In this document: in pieces, positions 1-12,449 of the stretch
Layout: each line of letters opens with the position of its first letter
Position numbering within the stretch: the stretch's first letter is position 1
Assembly: GCA_037975125.1 (NCBI GenBank)
Contig: JAJQOW010000014.1
Location: forward strand, 19,795,484-19,859,483
Length of the DNA stretch: 64,000 nt
Source: Latrodectus hesperus
Lineage: Eukaryota > Arthropoda > Arachnida > Araneae > Theridiidae
Direction: 5' to 3'
Program-made: the position numbers and the translations under genes
The notes under the pieces: generated by a model
Seen by the model: the letters and a program-made list of their open reading frames with translations, nothing else
Database searches by the model: none
Told to the model about the DNA's origin: nothing

Positions 1-122
1 AACAACATTAAAATATTAAAAAACAAAAATAAGTGTATATACTATATTAAAATCTAGTTATAAAATATAGAAAATGAAACTAGCAATTATTTGTATAATT
101 TTTTTAAAATCCAAAATGCAAA

Positions 123-3100
123 TTAAATATAATGTATAAAACCTATTGCCTTCAAGAAAGCGAATAGGTTTCCATGGGGTGGATCCCCTAATAAATCAGA
201 TAAAATTAATAAATTATTATTAAAATAGTGTAAACGTTGCTGGATAAAATCATGACATGAAATTAAAATATGTTGAACAGTGTATGGTTCATCACACGCT
301 TCACACCATGGAGTTAGTTCACTTAGAAACAAATGTCTGTGTGTGAAACGTGTGTGTCCGATACGAAGGCGAGTTAATCTAACATCAGCACTTCGTAGCG
401 GTAAAACTGATAATGAAATGAGATATGGGAAAATGGTACACAATTTGTTGGTGACCTGCATGCTCCAAAACTCCTGGAAGAGGGAGTAGACATGATTTTT
501 AATATACTTCCTCACATCTGAAAGAGGGATTGAAAATTGTATTGACGTTGAAGCTGCTTTAGCAGCCGCGTCTGCCTTTTCATTTCCCTCGAGACCTACG
601 TGACCTGGGATCCAACAAAATTTGATATCACTCCCCTTGCCAGCAAGGGAATCCAATGTTTGGAAAATCTTGGACACAACCGGATGACAATGAATGTTCA
701 AATTCTCCAACGCTTTTAATACACTCAAGCTGTCAGTATACACGCAAAATGAATGAGAATTTACAGTATTCACGAGCTGAAGCGCATTATAAATTGCTGT
801 GGCTTCAGCTGTAAAGATGGAGCAGGAAGCATGAAGGCTGTAACTGTATGTAACATTATTCATAAAAATACCACAGCCAACATGTCCTGCTGTTTTAGAA
901 CCATCCGTGAATACTGGCGTGTAGGAAGAATACTGACAGCGATGGGAATAATATAGCTGTTGGAAAATTGTAGGCGTTGTGTCCGGTTTTCTACAATCAG
1001 CAAATGGATTGATAATCAATATTTGTGGATCATACCAAGGTGGATGTACTAAAATGTCCGTTTTAATGAAACGGACATCACGTAGGTCAGATAAAGATAA
1101 ATGGTTTTTTGTTCGAGTGAGGAAGGGTAGGATGCTATATGGTCTAGCATCATATATTCTCTTCAGAGCAGGAGTAAGAGCAAAAGAACATAGTGGATGG
1201 TGAGGGTCAGACATAATTTTACAATAATAATTGAGAGACAGCTGCATACGTCGCAGGTCTAAGGGCAGTTGTTGACAAATTGCATATAGACTCTGGACGG
1301 GTGATGTGCGGAATGCGCCAGAACATATTCTCAGAGCAGAATGATGGACAGTGTCCAGTCTGCGTAAAACAGAAGACCTAGCGGATCCGTAAACAACACA
1401 ACCGTAGTCTATGCGAGATAAAATTAATGATTGGTAAACTCGGAGGAGTGACGTGCGATCAGCACCCCAAGATGTATTTGAAAGCACCTTGAGGATATTG
1501 AGCGATCGCTCGCACTTCTTCCGCAGATATAATATATGCGGAAGAAAGGTTAATTTACGATCAAATATCACTCCGAGAAATTTTATCTCACTGACCACTG
1601 GTATAGGTGTGTTGTTTATACGAATGACGGGATCATTGTGGAGGCTAGTCTTTCTGCAGAAATGGACACATTTGCTCTTGCTAGGAGATAGTGTATGGCC
1701 ATTCTCAGCACACCATGCAGCAATTTTATTAACAGATGTTTGTAATTGTCTCTCAATTAAATTCATGTTAGACCCTTCACAAGATATTTGCAGGTCATCA
1801 ACATACAAGGTACCATGCACAGAAGGTGAAAGTTGATGAAGAATGCAACTGATATGAAGATTAAAAAGGGTGACACTTAAAATACTTCCCTGAGGAACAC
1901 CTTCAGGTTGGTTAAAAGTATTGGACAAAATCGTACCAATACGAACTTTAAAACCACGGGAGCGTAAAAAGTTTTCTATAAATATCGGCAAATTACCCCT
2001 AAAGCCAAAATTATACATCCTACGGAGAATTCCATAACGCCACGTACGGTCATATGCCCTCTCAATGTCGAAGAAAATGGAGACCAGATGGTTCCTCCGC
2101 ACAAAAGCATTGCGGATTTGGGTCTCCAAATATGTGATATTATCAAGAGTGGATCTCCCTTTACGGAAGCCACTCTGATTAATATGTATACATTTATTTT
2201 TTTCTAAGACATATACGAGACGGGCGTTGACCATACGTTCGAGAGTCTTACACAAGCAACTCGTCAGAGCTATTGGTCGATAACTTGAAGGAACAGAAGG
2301 ATCCTTACCAGCCTTAAGGATCGGAATCACTATTGCTTCGCTCCAAAGTGATGGAAATTTATTTTCAGTCCAGATCCTATTAAACAGGTAAAGTAAGTTC
2401 AACAGGGAGTCTGGACTTAAATGGCGAAGCATTTGATAGCTGATTCCATCTGGTCCTGGGCTAGTATCATGGGCCTGCTGTAATGCTCTCTTCAATTCCA
2501 ACATCCGAAATTCACAGTTGTAAGGTAAAGCTTGTCGATGGTTGAAACGAATTGGTGTTCGCTCAGCACGACTCTTAGTCCTCAGGAACGAAGAGCTGTA
2601 AGAATCGTTGCTTGAGACGCTAGCAAAGGTTTCACCAAGGACATTAGCGATGTCCTTAGGAGAAGAGTGCACAGCAGCTCCGGATTTCAAAATAGGAATT
2701 GAAAATTCTCTATAGATTCCATTGGCTGCCTTCACCCTTCTCCACAACTGCTTACTGGAAGTTGAAGATGTTATTGAAGATACATAGCAGGACCAGGATT
2801 CCTTCTGACTTCGAAGACGAGCTCTGCGAGCTAGTGCTTTTGCTCTCTTAAAGGCGATAAGATTCTCCGTTGTGGGGTACCTCCGAAATAACCCCCATAA
2901 CTTCCTTTGTTTTTTAAAAGTTTGTTGACATTCTCTGACAGTGATGCGTTTTACTGCACAGACCTTTTGATCTTTTAGATTATCTAAGATCTCGTCCGCA
3001 GGCGAATTTAACAAATCCTTGGCGGATACCACACCACGTCAAAAGTTAAGATTAATATGAGGTTGGACGGACACCTCAAGGTTAGCTAACGTTTTCATGT

Positions 3101-3329
3101 TGCTAATCAGAGTCGCTTGTGCTTCCGAAGCAACTTCAACCATTAGATCTCCAGAACGAAGTTTCCGGATGCTCTTTACTTCTCCGATATTTCCAGAAAT
3201 AGCTTTTTGAATTAAGAAAGAGGATACAGTATCAAATGTACCCTCCTTTAATTTCACAATATAAAATTTAGCTTTTAGTAATGTCAATGTGTGCTCCCGT
3301 GGGAGAGAAGAGAAAAGAAATGTTTCCGT
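123..3329 (-). pseudogene. RT1 gag-pol fusion remnant (RT and RNase H kept, endonuclease lost)
   Basis: The main open stretch, 123-3032, encodes about 969 residues. It starts with the gag segment VSAKDLLNSPADEILDNL, passes directly at VKRITVR/ECQQTFKKQ into pol, and continues to the normal pol end. Visible pol motifs are SPGPDGISYQML, QSGFRKGRSTLDNI, FFDIERAYDRTW, GVPQGSIL, YVDD, the RNase H residues in FTDGSK, TAEATAIYNAL and YTDSL, GNEKADAAAK, and the C-terminal CEAC...H...C zinc motif. Upstream, the gag N-terminus is ruined in three ways: an in-frame TGA replaces a serine codon near 3040, there is a frame change before it, and the usual gag ATG (near 3329) reads ACG. The long open frame therefore survives from old coding sequence and is probably not expressed. 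Confidence 0.85.
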
Positions 3330-3864
3330 ATTAGAGATATGGAATATTCGGGACCTGACGGCACCACCCACCACCGAGTCCAACAAGGGGATGCAGACCA
3401 GCTGCACCAGTGCTAGCCAGGTCCTATACGCTCACAGTACATCCCTGAAGTGGCCTCCACCCTTAACGAGTCACCCAGTAGATGTACCGATCGCTTGATC
3501 CATAAAGCCGATTGATGTGCTAAGGACCACAACACACCTCCCGTTTACCTGAAGCAGAGGCCAAAGTAATGTGTTGGTCTCTGGGGGCCTCAATTACCAG
3601 GACCCTCCTTTCCAGGGACACGGGTCTCCACGCACGGCAAACACGTGGGTGATTTAGTCCCCAAGAGGAGCGAATAGCAACAGAGCGGCGAAAGCTACTC
3701 AAGGGGAGCCCTCAACCTCTTACGAGGCAACCACACTGAGGGAGAAGAGGAAGAAAAAGCAGAAGAGTAGAAAAGAGAGGAAAAGAAAGAAGAGGATAGA
3801 TCACTGGGGTACCTCGGGATTGTGACACCCGTGTTTACCTAAAGAAGATAAACCCCCTGATGGG
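3330..3864 (-). promoter_or_regulatory. RT1 5' leader
   Basis: Element leader, about 535 nt, matching the leaders of the other copies: near-complete terminal hairpin at 3836-3864 with one mismatch in the GGTAAAC arm, pyrimidine tract (purine-rich on the plus strand, about 3738-3800), and the conserved block before ORF1. Internal promoters are normal for this class, but no specific promoter element can be assigned here. Confidence 0.75.
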
Positions 3865-5233
3865 CAAAATGCTTTGTGGACCTGGTGCATATTTATTTTT
3901 AATTATTTATAATTAACTATAAAATCTTAATTTATTTATCATTCTTTATCTCAACCTTTTTATCTCAATCTGTTCATCCTTAATCTCAACATATTTGTCA
4001 TGCCTTTTAGAAACAGAATACATAGTTTTTTGTTGAAGAATGGACGTTCTTCTAATATTGATTAGATCAAAAGTTATTAAATTATGCACTTGTGAAGTTA
4101 TAGATTTTAGTCAGACTTTGAGGTCTTCTCACTAATTCCCAGAATTTCCACACTTGTACTGAAAACTGCTTTTGATGATCTACATCATTGAACTCTTGCC
4201 AATCTTCTGATATTGTAAGTGTTGCATATGACTTAATTTAAGAGTTTACTTTTGCTTTAAATTTGTTACTTGTGTTTATTCTCTTTCACATAGAAATTTG
4301 GTTTGCGATTTCCCTTAAAAAATTTTTTCCGAAAATTCTATTGAAAACGTTAGAGATAAATTAAGATTATTAAGGGTTTATATCTAAGGATTAATATTTT
4401 AAGAGTTTAAGACTGAAAATTGTTATTAATTACTAACGAAGCAAATTTGTTGAGAAAATAACAGTAGGATTTGTATTCTCAGATATTGAAAAAGAAATTT
4501 GCAATCATTATATGGAACAATGAATCAAACCAGTTTTTATATGATTAAAGAAAAAATAATATAACCACATCAAACTGTATACATTCATCAAAAGCAAGTG
4601 CATTAACCAGTTTCAGTTTGTTAAAAGTGTTTGAATTCCTCTTAAATAATAAAACTAATATTTGTATAAATTGATGTGCGAGTTTTAGAAGAATCTGTCA
4701 GAAGAAGCAAATCTTGAAAAATGGATCAAAGAATTAGTATAAATTTTATTAGTAAGAAATTCCAGAAGTTTTTTCTATTAATTTTCCAATAACTTCATTT
4801 TGATATCAAGTTTTTCTGTTTTATGAAAATTATGCATTCTTGTAAGAATTAATATAGATTTGATTCTGTTTAAGCTTCATGTTAATTTGAGCGATTTCTC
4901 AGTATATGTTTTTTTTAAAAGGGTAAAACTGAAAATGTATAAGTTTTCAAATTTATTAAGTTTTTAAATTTATATTAATAAATATTTATTTGTGTGAAAT
5001 AAAATACTTCTGTTTGTATAAGAGGTATTTTTTAATGCATATTAAAGAATAGAAATGACTATTCACATCTTTGAAAATAATAATGGGCGATTTTCTTTTG
5101 TGTTTCTTGTGAGTATTATAAAATTGAATTTTCGTTTTGTTGTAAACAATTTTATTCATTGAATTACTTCCTTTAATTTTGCATTTAACTGTTAACATAC
5201 TAAAATAGTAAAATTTTTTAAATATATTTATAG
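3865..5233. other. Host DNA, AT-rich, probably intronic
   Basis: Strongly AT-rich unique-looking sequence with many short homopolymer runs and no long reading frame. A possible but poor 72-nt exon (4143-4214, between ttcccag and gtaagtg) has stops in all frames. The end supplies a U-rich tract and TATAG acceptor for the exon at 5234. I see no RNA gene or transposon here. Confidence 0.6.
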
Positions 5234-5390
5234 GTCCATTTTCATTGCCTAATCATCAAGGAAAGAATGTCAGGAAAACTGAGGTTGACAAGTTAACCGA
5301 ATCAAGTTTTCTTGGCATCAGTGTGAATCCATACAGTTTACTTAATCTTCCATCATTGACAAGGTCAGGTGTTAAGTTTCATTGCATGAA
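5234..5390 (+). CDS. Internal exon of an unidentified host gene
   Basis: A 157-nt stretch with clear coding character in an AT-rich background. It has a good acceptor (tttatag just before 5234) and a consensus donor (gtaagt at 5391). One frame is open throughout, entering with two bases of a split codon, and gives about 51 residues including SLPNHQGKNVRKTEVDKL and SFLGISVNPYSLLNLPSLTR. The other two frames are closed. If the donor is used, the exon ends two bases into a codon; if not, the frame stops at TAA four bases later, making it a terminal exon. I do not recognise the protein. The next exon candidate (8426) is not phase-compatible, so another exon would have to lie between, or that one belongs elsewhere. 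Confidence 0.5.
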
Positions 5391-7254
5391 GTAAGTTGCA
5401 ACTGCATTGATATTCTTCAAAATTTGAAAAATGGGATTTGTAAAACAATATTGTTAATCACCTTTTATCAAGTAATTATTGTCAGTGAAGTTACACATAA
5501 GAAAATGGCTGTCTTATCAAAAATATAAAATTGCATCCAAATCTTACTGTATTCTAATAATTATAGCATCATTTTTATTCTGATTTGAATTCTGACATAC
5601 TCTAATAAATTCTGAGAAAAATGGTTATTCTCTTGGACAATATTTAATTTGTTTTCTTACCTTCTCACATTTTGGTTGGAAAATTGCCATTTAGTTGTCT
5701 TTTATGTATTGTGTAGCAATTTTAAACTCTAGTCACATGATTTATTTACCTAACTCATCGATTAATGGAAAGTTTTTTAAAATTAAATTACCTAAATGTC
5801 GTATTGGTATCTTTAATAAAATTAATGAAATGTTAAAAGTAAGATTTAAAAAATATAAACATCCTAAAAATATCATAACATTTAATTATCTTATTTTGAT
5901 GGTTGATAGGAATAGCTCTTTATAACTTTGGTTTTCCATTTTTAAGGAATTTGGGATATTTTTGAAATTTTCTCTCTCTTAGCTACCTATAGTTGAAGGA
6001 AGGAATAATTTGTATGATGACAGCATATAAAAGGAGTGAAAAATACATTTTCTGTTAATTTGATATTTACCTAACCAAGCATGGGTTAGTATAAAAAGAC
6101 TTTTCTGTGAAGAAAATCTTTTAATCATAGATAGGAGTTTTGAATTGAAATTGCTTAAATTTAGTTTTTTTTTTATGGTGCAATGCATTTTTGATGTACA
6201 TATATCAATATATATTTTTCATATGCACACAGATATACAGAATGTGAAATACTAATCAAAAAGTTTCTGACTGTAGAATTATTTTTTATAATTAATATGG
6301 ATAATACTATCGAAGTATTAGGTTAGTGAGAAAATAAGTCTTTTCTTTCTATTGTTGTTTTCTTAATTTGTAGAATATTCCTCAAAGATATTGTAACTAG
6401 TATAGATAATAAATTAATAAATATTATCAAATGTTGTAGATTTGTTATTCAAATCTTTCCAAAACAAGCTGTCAAAAAATGCTAACATTATCTGTTGTTA
6501 GAGACATAAGAAATTTATGACACTGAAACTTGAAAAGGTGACACAGTTAATAAAATAACTTACTAAGATCACTGGGAGAGAAATTCTAATCATAAAAGTA
6601 CTGCTCACATAAAAGAATGAAATCGATTTTTATGATTAGATTAGAAAAAATTGTATGATTAGAAAAAATTATATATATAGTAGTGCAAAGAAAACCTATG
6701 TCAATAAAAAAGTAAACAAAATTTTTTAATGTTGATTTTTTTAAAATACTTTGCTCTAAATTAGATTGTAAGATTGTATAAAATGAGAAATGCTTTAAAA
6801 ATTTTTCTGTTGGCATTTTTTGTTTTACCAGATTTTTTTTTAAGAGGGGGGTAATTAAAAAAATTTAAGATGTTGAATTTTATGTCTGTGGTATTTTGTA
6901 AACTCAGTTCACATTGTAATCAAAGATAAAGGCTGTTTATTTTATATGTAATAAGATGAATTATCGTTAATTTAAATTGACATTTAACTGCTAGTGTTTT
7001 TTTCTTCCACACTTTAAGATTTGCTTAATTAAAAACTATAAATATTCACTTATTGCAGACATAAAATTATTATTTTATAAGATGTACACCGTTTAGTAAA
7101 TTTATTGGTACAAACAAAAATTTTTTTTGTAATTGTTAAAAGTCATACTAAAATTATTAATTTTTATCCTTTCGTCATGAAACACAACTTCTAGAACATT
7201 CATAATCATTGTCTTTCTTTCAGCATTCTATTTAAATTTTATATTAATTTTAAT
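5391..7254. other. Host DNA, AT-rich, probably intronic
   Basis: Follows the donor at 5391. AT-rich with poly-A and poly-T runs and no convincing reading frame, exon or repeat. Short open frames, such as the one at 5695-5925, have lysine-, isoleucine- and asparagine-rich composition expected from AT-rich DNA by chance. Confidence 0.55.
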
Positions 7255-7435
7255 TAATATTCATACATTCTTTTACAATCCTCCATAAATTTCTGATGGA
7301 ATTTTCATCAGGAGAACTAGCAGATCAATCATAAACTGCTAATTTCTATTCTTGAAAAAAAAATTTTCGTCAGTATCCAAGTATATGGAGTCAGATCTTG
7401 TTGAACAATACCAACATCATTGAACATTTGTATAA
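7255..7435 (-). pseudogene. Decayed Tc1/mariner transposase fragment
   Basis: Read on the minus strand with two stops and one frameshift, this segment gives VQQDLTPYTW, then FFQE*KLAVYD*, then SPDENSIRNLWRIVKECM. These line up in order and spacing with the C-terminal half of Tc1/mariner transposases: the FQQD-x-PxHT block carrying the second catalytic aspartate, then the tryptophan-proline and SPDLNPIENLW blocks carrying the third acidic residue. The tryptophan is TGA here and the DLNP block is DENS, so it is inactive. No terminal inverted repeats were found around it. It is an old insertion in the putative intron. Confidence 0.6.
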
Positions 7436-8425
7436 GAGCCATAATTTTTCGATTTATTATAGATATGTATTATGTATTAAAAATTAAAAAATGTACTTAT
7501 TTAGCAATGTATTTATAAATAACTAAGAAGTGAAAAAAATATGGAGTGATTAAAAATTATATATAAAAGCCTTAGAATGTGGATTTGAAATTGTATTATT
7601 TTAAGAGTTAGAAAGTAAATAGAAGAAGAACTTAAAGTTTCTTTTATTAAATAATTATTTGGAAAAAGTTGTGTTGGAAACTTTATTTAATAGTTCTATT
7701 TATTTTGTTTTCAATAAATATATTTATTTGAAAAAAGGTGTTCTATAAATGTTAATGCACTAAATAGATAAGAATCAATTGAAGATATTATAAACTCTTA
7801 ATCTATATATACCTATATATCATAAAATGTACATTATCCTGTAATATATATAATATTGATTATTTAATTAAAAAAATTGTTATTGCTGTAAATTCATTCA
7901 AGGCTCTTGAAATAATTGAATAGAATTCTGAGTTGACTAAAAATATTCTCATTAATTTTTGCAACAATTTATTTCTAATAGGAATGAACATTAGATTAAG
8001 AAGCTTGTTGGAAAAAATAGAGATATCAATTATTTTGAATGATGGTAAGTTTTTTCTCCACATATTTTTTTACATACCATCATACTTTTTGTACTAGAGT
8101 GTTATCTCATCGATTGCCAAAAAGTATGCTGTTAAAGCATTTAAGTATTTTTTTTGAAAATATTTGTTAAAATAAAAGCATTTAAAAATTAATTTTAATA
8201 AAATATAGGATAAAATTAATTTGTAATTCCTATTGCAATAGTTTTATAGACATGGTTATCGAAATTTTTTCATAAGTTGAAAATACAGATGTACGAGTTT
8301 AAATTTGCAATTTTCGGCCAGGTACTTATTTGAGAAAGTTATAAATATGAAATCTATGTATTGCTAAGACTACAAAAGTACACTTCAATCTCTTTTGAAT
8401 AACCAAACTATGTCTCAAATTTTAG
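7436..8425. other. Host DNA, AT-rich, probably intronic
   Basis: AT-rich, with runs of tatata near 7800-7860 and no open frame of interest. It ends in tctcaaattttag, a plausible splice acceptor for the exon-like stretch at 8426. Confidence 0.5.
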
Positions 8426-8534
8426 GCTAAACCATTGCTTAAGGCACTAGCAAACAGAATTTCATTTCAATGGCTTCATTTTCTGCTCATTGTGGAATTA
8501 TGGACAATGAAAACTCAACTTTTGAACAGGGAAT
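8426..8534 (+). pseudogene. Decayed host exon, left part, split by RT2
   Basis: Starts after an acceptor-like attttag and is open for 36 codons, including LLKALANRISFQWLHFLLIV and WTMKTQLLNRE. This is unlike the random peptides of the surrounding DNA. RT2 inserted at 8534/8535 with a 15-bp target duplication. With the insertion removed, the frame meets TAA immediately (8534 plus 25323-25324), then stays open in the same frame for about 24 more codons. I read it as an exon of a host gene or gene copy already carrying a nonsense change. The protein is unidentified. A chance open frame of this length is possible. Confidence 0.4.
8520..8534. repeat. Target-site duplication of RT2 (left copy)
   Basis: ttttgaacagggaat, 15 bp, repeated exactly at 25308-25322 on the other side of RT2. 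Removing RT2 and one copy restores a continuous host sequence. Confidence 0.93.
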
Positions 8535-8598
8535 GGTTGGTTGGTTGGTTGGTAGGTTGGGTTTTCTGGCGCAAGGTCCAAAAAGGACAAGCTGCGCC
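8535..8598 (-). repeat. RT2 3' tail and 3'-terminal hairpin
   Basis: In element sense this is the hairpin GGCGCA...TGCGCC (8568-8598) with an inner GTCC/GGAC stem and a TTTTT loop, then an (AACC)n tail with one AACCTACC irregularity. This end takes the place of poly(A). Confidence 0.9.
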
Positions 8599-8766
8599 AA
8601 GTCTATGATTATTTTTGTTTTATTTCATTTTATTTGTTTTTTTTTTCTTCAAAAAACCCAAGCAACAATAAAGTTTTAAAAAACAAAAATTAGTGTAAAT
8701 ATAATTTTAAAATCTTTTTATGATATTGAATAAAATGATGTGAATTAAATAAAATTATGATAAGAA

Positions 8767-11700
8767 TTAAATAAAATTTAAGAAACCTATAGCTCTCAAA
8801 AATGCAAATAGGTTTCTATGGGGTGGATCTCCCAATAAATCAAATAAAGTTAAAATGTCAGTTTTAAAATAGTGTAAACGTAAATGGTTAAAATCTTGAC
8901 ATGAGATTAAAATATGATATACTGTGTAGGGTTCATCACACGTTTCACACCATGGATTCAACTCACTCAGAAATAAATGCCTGTGTGTGAAACGTGTGTG
9001 ACCAATACGAAGGCGAATCAAGCGGACATCAGCACTTCGTAAAGGTAAAATTGATAATGGAGTGATTGATGGAAATAAGGCATGGAGTTTGTTATTGACC
9101 TGCAGGTTCCATGATTCCTCCCATAAAGAATATATTAGTTTTTTGACACCCTTCCTCACATCAGCTAAGGGAACATATGGTAGAAGTGGTCCAGATGCAG
9201 CTTTAGCCGCTGCATCAGCTCTTTCATTACCATCAAGACCCACATGACCAGGGATCCAACAGAACAATATATCATAACCCTCGCCAGCAAGGGAATCCAA
9301 TTCTTTGAAAATCCTAGATACAACTGGATGACATTGATAATTACCATTTCCCAACGCTTCTAAAACACTTAAGCTGTCTGTGTACACACAATGTTTTAAA
9401 GAATTACTTTTATTCACGTGCTGAAGAGCATAATAAATTGCAGTTGCTTCAGCAGTGAAGATGGAGCAGGGACTAGGAGGCTGTAGCCAAGAATATTATT
9501 TTCAGAGACTACAGCACAACCCACATGTCCTGCATTTTTAGAACCATCAGTAAATATTGGTGTGTACGTAGTATACTGACAGCGATGTGATAAGTAAAGC
9601 TGTTGAAAAACGGTAATGGTTGTATCTGATTTTCTAAATTTATAAAAGGGATTAATTATATTGATATGTGGATCATACCAAGGTGGTTTAAATAAAAAGT
9701 CCGTTTTAACAAAACGGAAGTCATGTAGGTCAGATAGATTAAGATAATTTTTACATCTTGTGAGAAAAAGGTGGGATGCTATAACTACGAGCATCATATA
9801 ATCTTTTAAGTGTAGGAGTGGGAACCATAGAACGTAAAGGGTGATGCGCATCAGACATGATTTTACAATAGTAATTGAGAGACAGCTGCATACGTCGCAG
9901 GTCTAAAGGCAATTGTTGGCAGATTGCATATAAACTCTGGACGGGTGATGTGCGGAATGCGCCTAAGCATATTCTCAAAGCAGAATCATGTACAGTGTCC
10001 AGTCTGCGTATAACAGAAGATCTAGCTGATCCGTAAACGACACAACCGTAGTCAAGCCGAGATAAAATGAGTGATTGGTAAACTCGTAGGAGTGACGTGC
10101 GATCAGCAACCCAAGATGTGTTTGAAAGCACCTTGAGGATATAAAGCGATCGCTCGCACTTCTTCCGCAGATGTAATACATGCGGAAGAAAAGTTAATTT
10201 ACGATCAAATACCACTCCAAGGAATTTTACCTGATTGACTACTGGTATAGGCGTGTTATTAATTCGAATAACGGGATCATTGTGAAGGCTAGTCTTTCTG
10301 CAGAAATGGACACAGCTGCTTTTACTTGGAGATAGTGTATGGCCATTCTCAGCACACCATGCAGCTAATTTATTAACAGATGTTTGTAGTTGTCTCTCAA
10401 TTACACGCATGTTTGACCCTTCACAGGAAATTTGCAGGTCATCAACATATAGGGTTCCATGCACAGAAGATGAAAGTTGATGAAGTATGCAACTTATATG
10501 AAGGTTAAAAAGCGTGACACTTAAAATACTTCCCTGAGGAACACCTTCAGGTTGGTTAAAAGTATTGGAAAAGGTTGAACCCATACGAACTTTAAATCCA
10601 CGGGAGCATAAAAAGTTTTGGATAAATATCGGCAAATTACTCCGAAAGCCAAAATCATACATCCTACGGAGAATTCCATAGCGCCACGTACGGTCATATG
10701 CCTTCTCTATATCAAAGAAAATGGAGACGAGATGGTTCCTTCGCACAAAAGCATTTCGGATTTGCGTCTCCAAATAAGTGATATTATCAAGAGTGGATCT
10801 CCCTTTGCGGAATCCACTCTGGTTGATATGAATACATTTATTTTTTTCTAAGATATATACGAGACGGGCGTTGACCATACGTTCGAGAGTCTTACACAAG
10901 CAACTCGTCAGAGCTATTGGTCGATAATTCAGAGGATCTGAAGGATCTTTGCCAGTTTTCAGGACCGGAATAACTATTGCTTCTCTCCAAGGAGATGGAA
11001 ATTCATTTTCAGTCCATATCCTATTAAATAATAAAAGTAGATTAAACAAGGAATCTGGACTTAAATGATGAAGCATTTTATAGCTAATTCCATCTGGTCC
11101 GGGACTGGTGTTATTGGTCTGCTCTAAAGCTTTCTTCACTTCGAACATCTCAAATTCAAAGTTATAAGGTAAAGCTTTCCTATGGTGAAAACGAATTGGT
11201 GTTTGCTCAGCATGACCCTTTATCCTCAAAAACGAAGGACTATAAGAGTCAGAGCTTGACACATTAGCAAAAATTTCACCAAGGGCATTAGCGATGTCCT
11301 GAGGAGAAGTGTACAAAGCAGCCATGGATTTTAAAATAGGAATAGAGAACTCCTGATAAATTCCATTAGCCGCTTTCACTTTCCTCCATAACTGTTTACT
11401 AGATGTTGAAGATGTTATTGAAGAGATATAGCTAGACCAAGAATCCTTCTGACTACGTCGACGGGCTCTGCGAGCTAATGCTTTTGCTCTCTTAAAGGCA
11501 ATTAGATTCTCCGTGGTGGGGTACCTCCGAAATATCCCCCATAACCTCCGTTGTTTCTTATAAGTGTTTCGACACTCAATATTCCACCATGGTTTACAAC
11601 GCCTGTGTGGTAAAGAGGAACTTTTTGGTATAGCCGTATCAGCTGCATTGATTATTATTTCAGTGACCTTGTTTACAGCTTCATCAATACTCCCGATCAG

Positions 11701-12447
11701 AACCACTTCTTCATCAATGACTGCCAATTGTGTGAATAATGTCCAATCTGCCCGACTGTACACGTAAGTAGGTAGGCGTAGTCCTACACTACTACCTCCA
11801 GTCTGGGAGATGACGAGAGGAAAATGATCACTATTATGTAAGTCATTTCCTACAATTAAATTTAACAATGGCAGAATTGAAGGAGTGCAAATAGCCAGAT
11901 CGAGAGAATGAAATGTTCTTGTGGGTTCATGAAAGTACGTTTTCTCGTCGGTATTAAGCAGACAAAGACAGTTATTAGAAATGAACTGCTCTATCTGCCG
12001 ACCGCGAGAATTAGTATCACTACTCCCCCACAAAGAATTATGCCCATTAAAGTCACCGAGTAACAAAACTGGTGTTGGCAGCTGATCAAGTAAAGCATCG
12101 AGTTCCTCTAGGCGGATGACATCATGTGGTGGCAAATACAAACTACAGACTGTAATTAAACACGATGTGTGTATTCGTGCAGCTACAGCCTGCAGAGTAG
12201 TATTCAAAGGATGAGCAGTGCTGGGAAAATTATTTGATGTAAGTATACAAACACCTCCAGACACTGCACCATCATCACCACAGTCTTTTCGAAAGCATTT
12301 AAATCCACGTATCGCAATGCTATTGCTAGGCTTCAGGAAAGTTTCCTGAAGCGCAATACATGCGGGACTATTAACTGAAATTAAAGACTTGATGTCGTCA
12401 AGATGTGAACGTAAACCATGGCAGTTCCAAGAAATGAAGGAGGTTAT
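8767..12447 (-). pseudogene. RT2 ORF2: pol (EN-RT-RNase H), two frameshifts
   Basis: Endonuclease to most of RT is open from about 12447 down to 9751: WNCHGL, QETFL, LLGDFNGH, NSDHFPLVI, then SPGPDGISYKML, FFDIEKAYDRTW, GVPQGSIL, YVDD. One extra A in the poly-A run near 9765-9770 breaks the frame. A second indel near 9470-9480, in the RNase H region (cagggactaggagg where other copies have caggacgaatgtagg), breaks it again. The RNase H end and CETC...H...C zinc motif are intact in 8767-9417. No ATG precedes the endonuclease asparagine; the frame overlaps the end of ORF1 as in other copies. The enzyme would nick target DNA and copy the element RNA in the nucleus; this copy can no longer make it whole. 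Confidence 0.88.
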
Positions 12448-12449
12448 GT

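Larger units (their letters stand above)
1..3864 (-). mobile_element. RT1: I-group-like LINE, internally deleted copy
   Basis: Non-LTR retrotransposon on the minus strand. Its 3' UTR runs off the left edge: base 1 is already in the conserved box before the 3' hairpin, so hairpin and tail are outside. The 5' end is recognisable at 3864, where the terminal motif reads ccctgatggg instead of ccctgagggg. An internal deletion of about 1.6 kb, judged against complete copies in this window, joins ORF1 to ORF2 near 2932-2936. It removes the gag zinc knuckles and basic tail and the whole endonuclease. The copy could not retrotranspose by itself. Host DNA begins at 3865; the duplicated target cannot be checked because the left end is missing. 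Confidence 0.92.

Noticed and set aside
4143..4214. Possible 72-nt exon between ttcccag and gtaagtg
   Set aside because: Splice-like ends are good, but all three frames contain stops. At most a further decayed exon.
5695..5925. Small AT-rich open frames in host DNA (also 4986-5198, 6586-6816, 7860-8063)
   Set aside because: Composition is what AT-rich random sequence gives; no motif, no splice signals, no conservation evidence.
9062..9247. Plus-strand open frames opposite the RNase H region
   Set aside because: Antisense shadows of pol, present at the same relative place in every copy.
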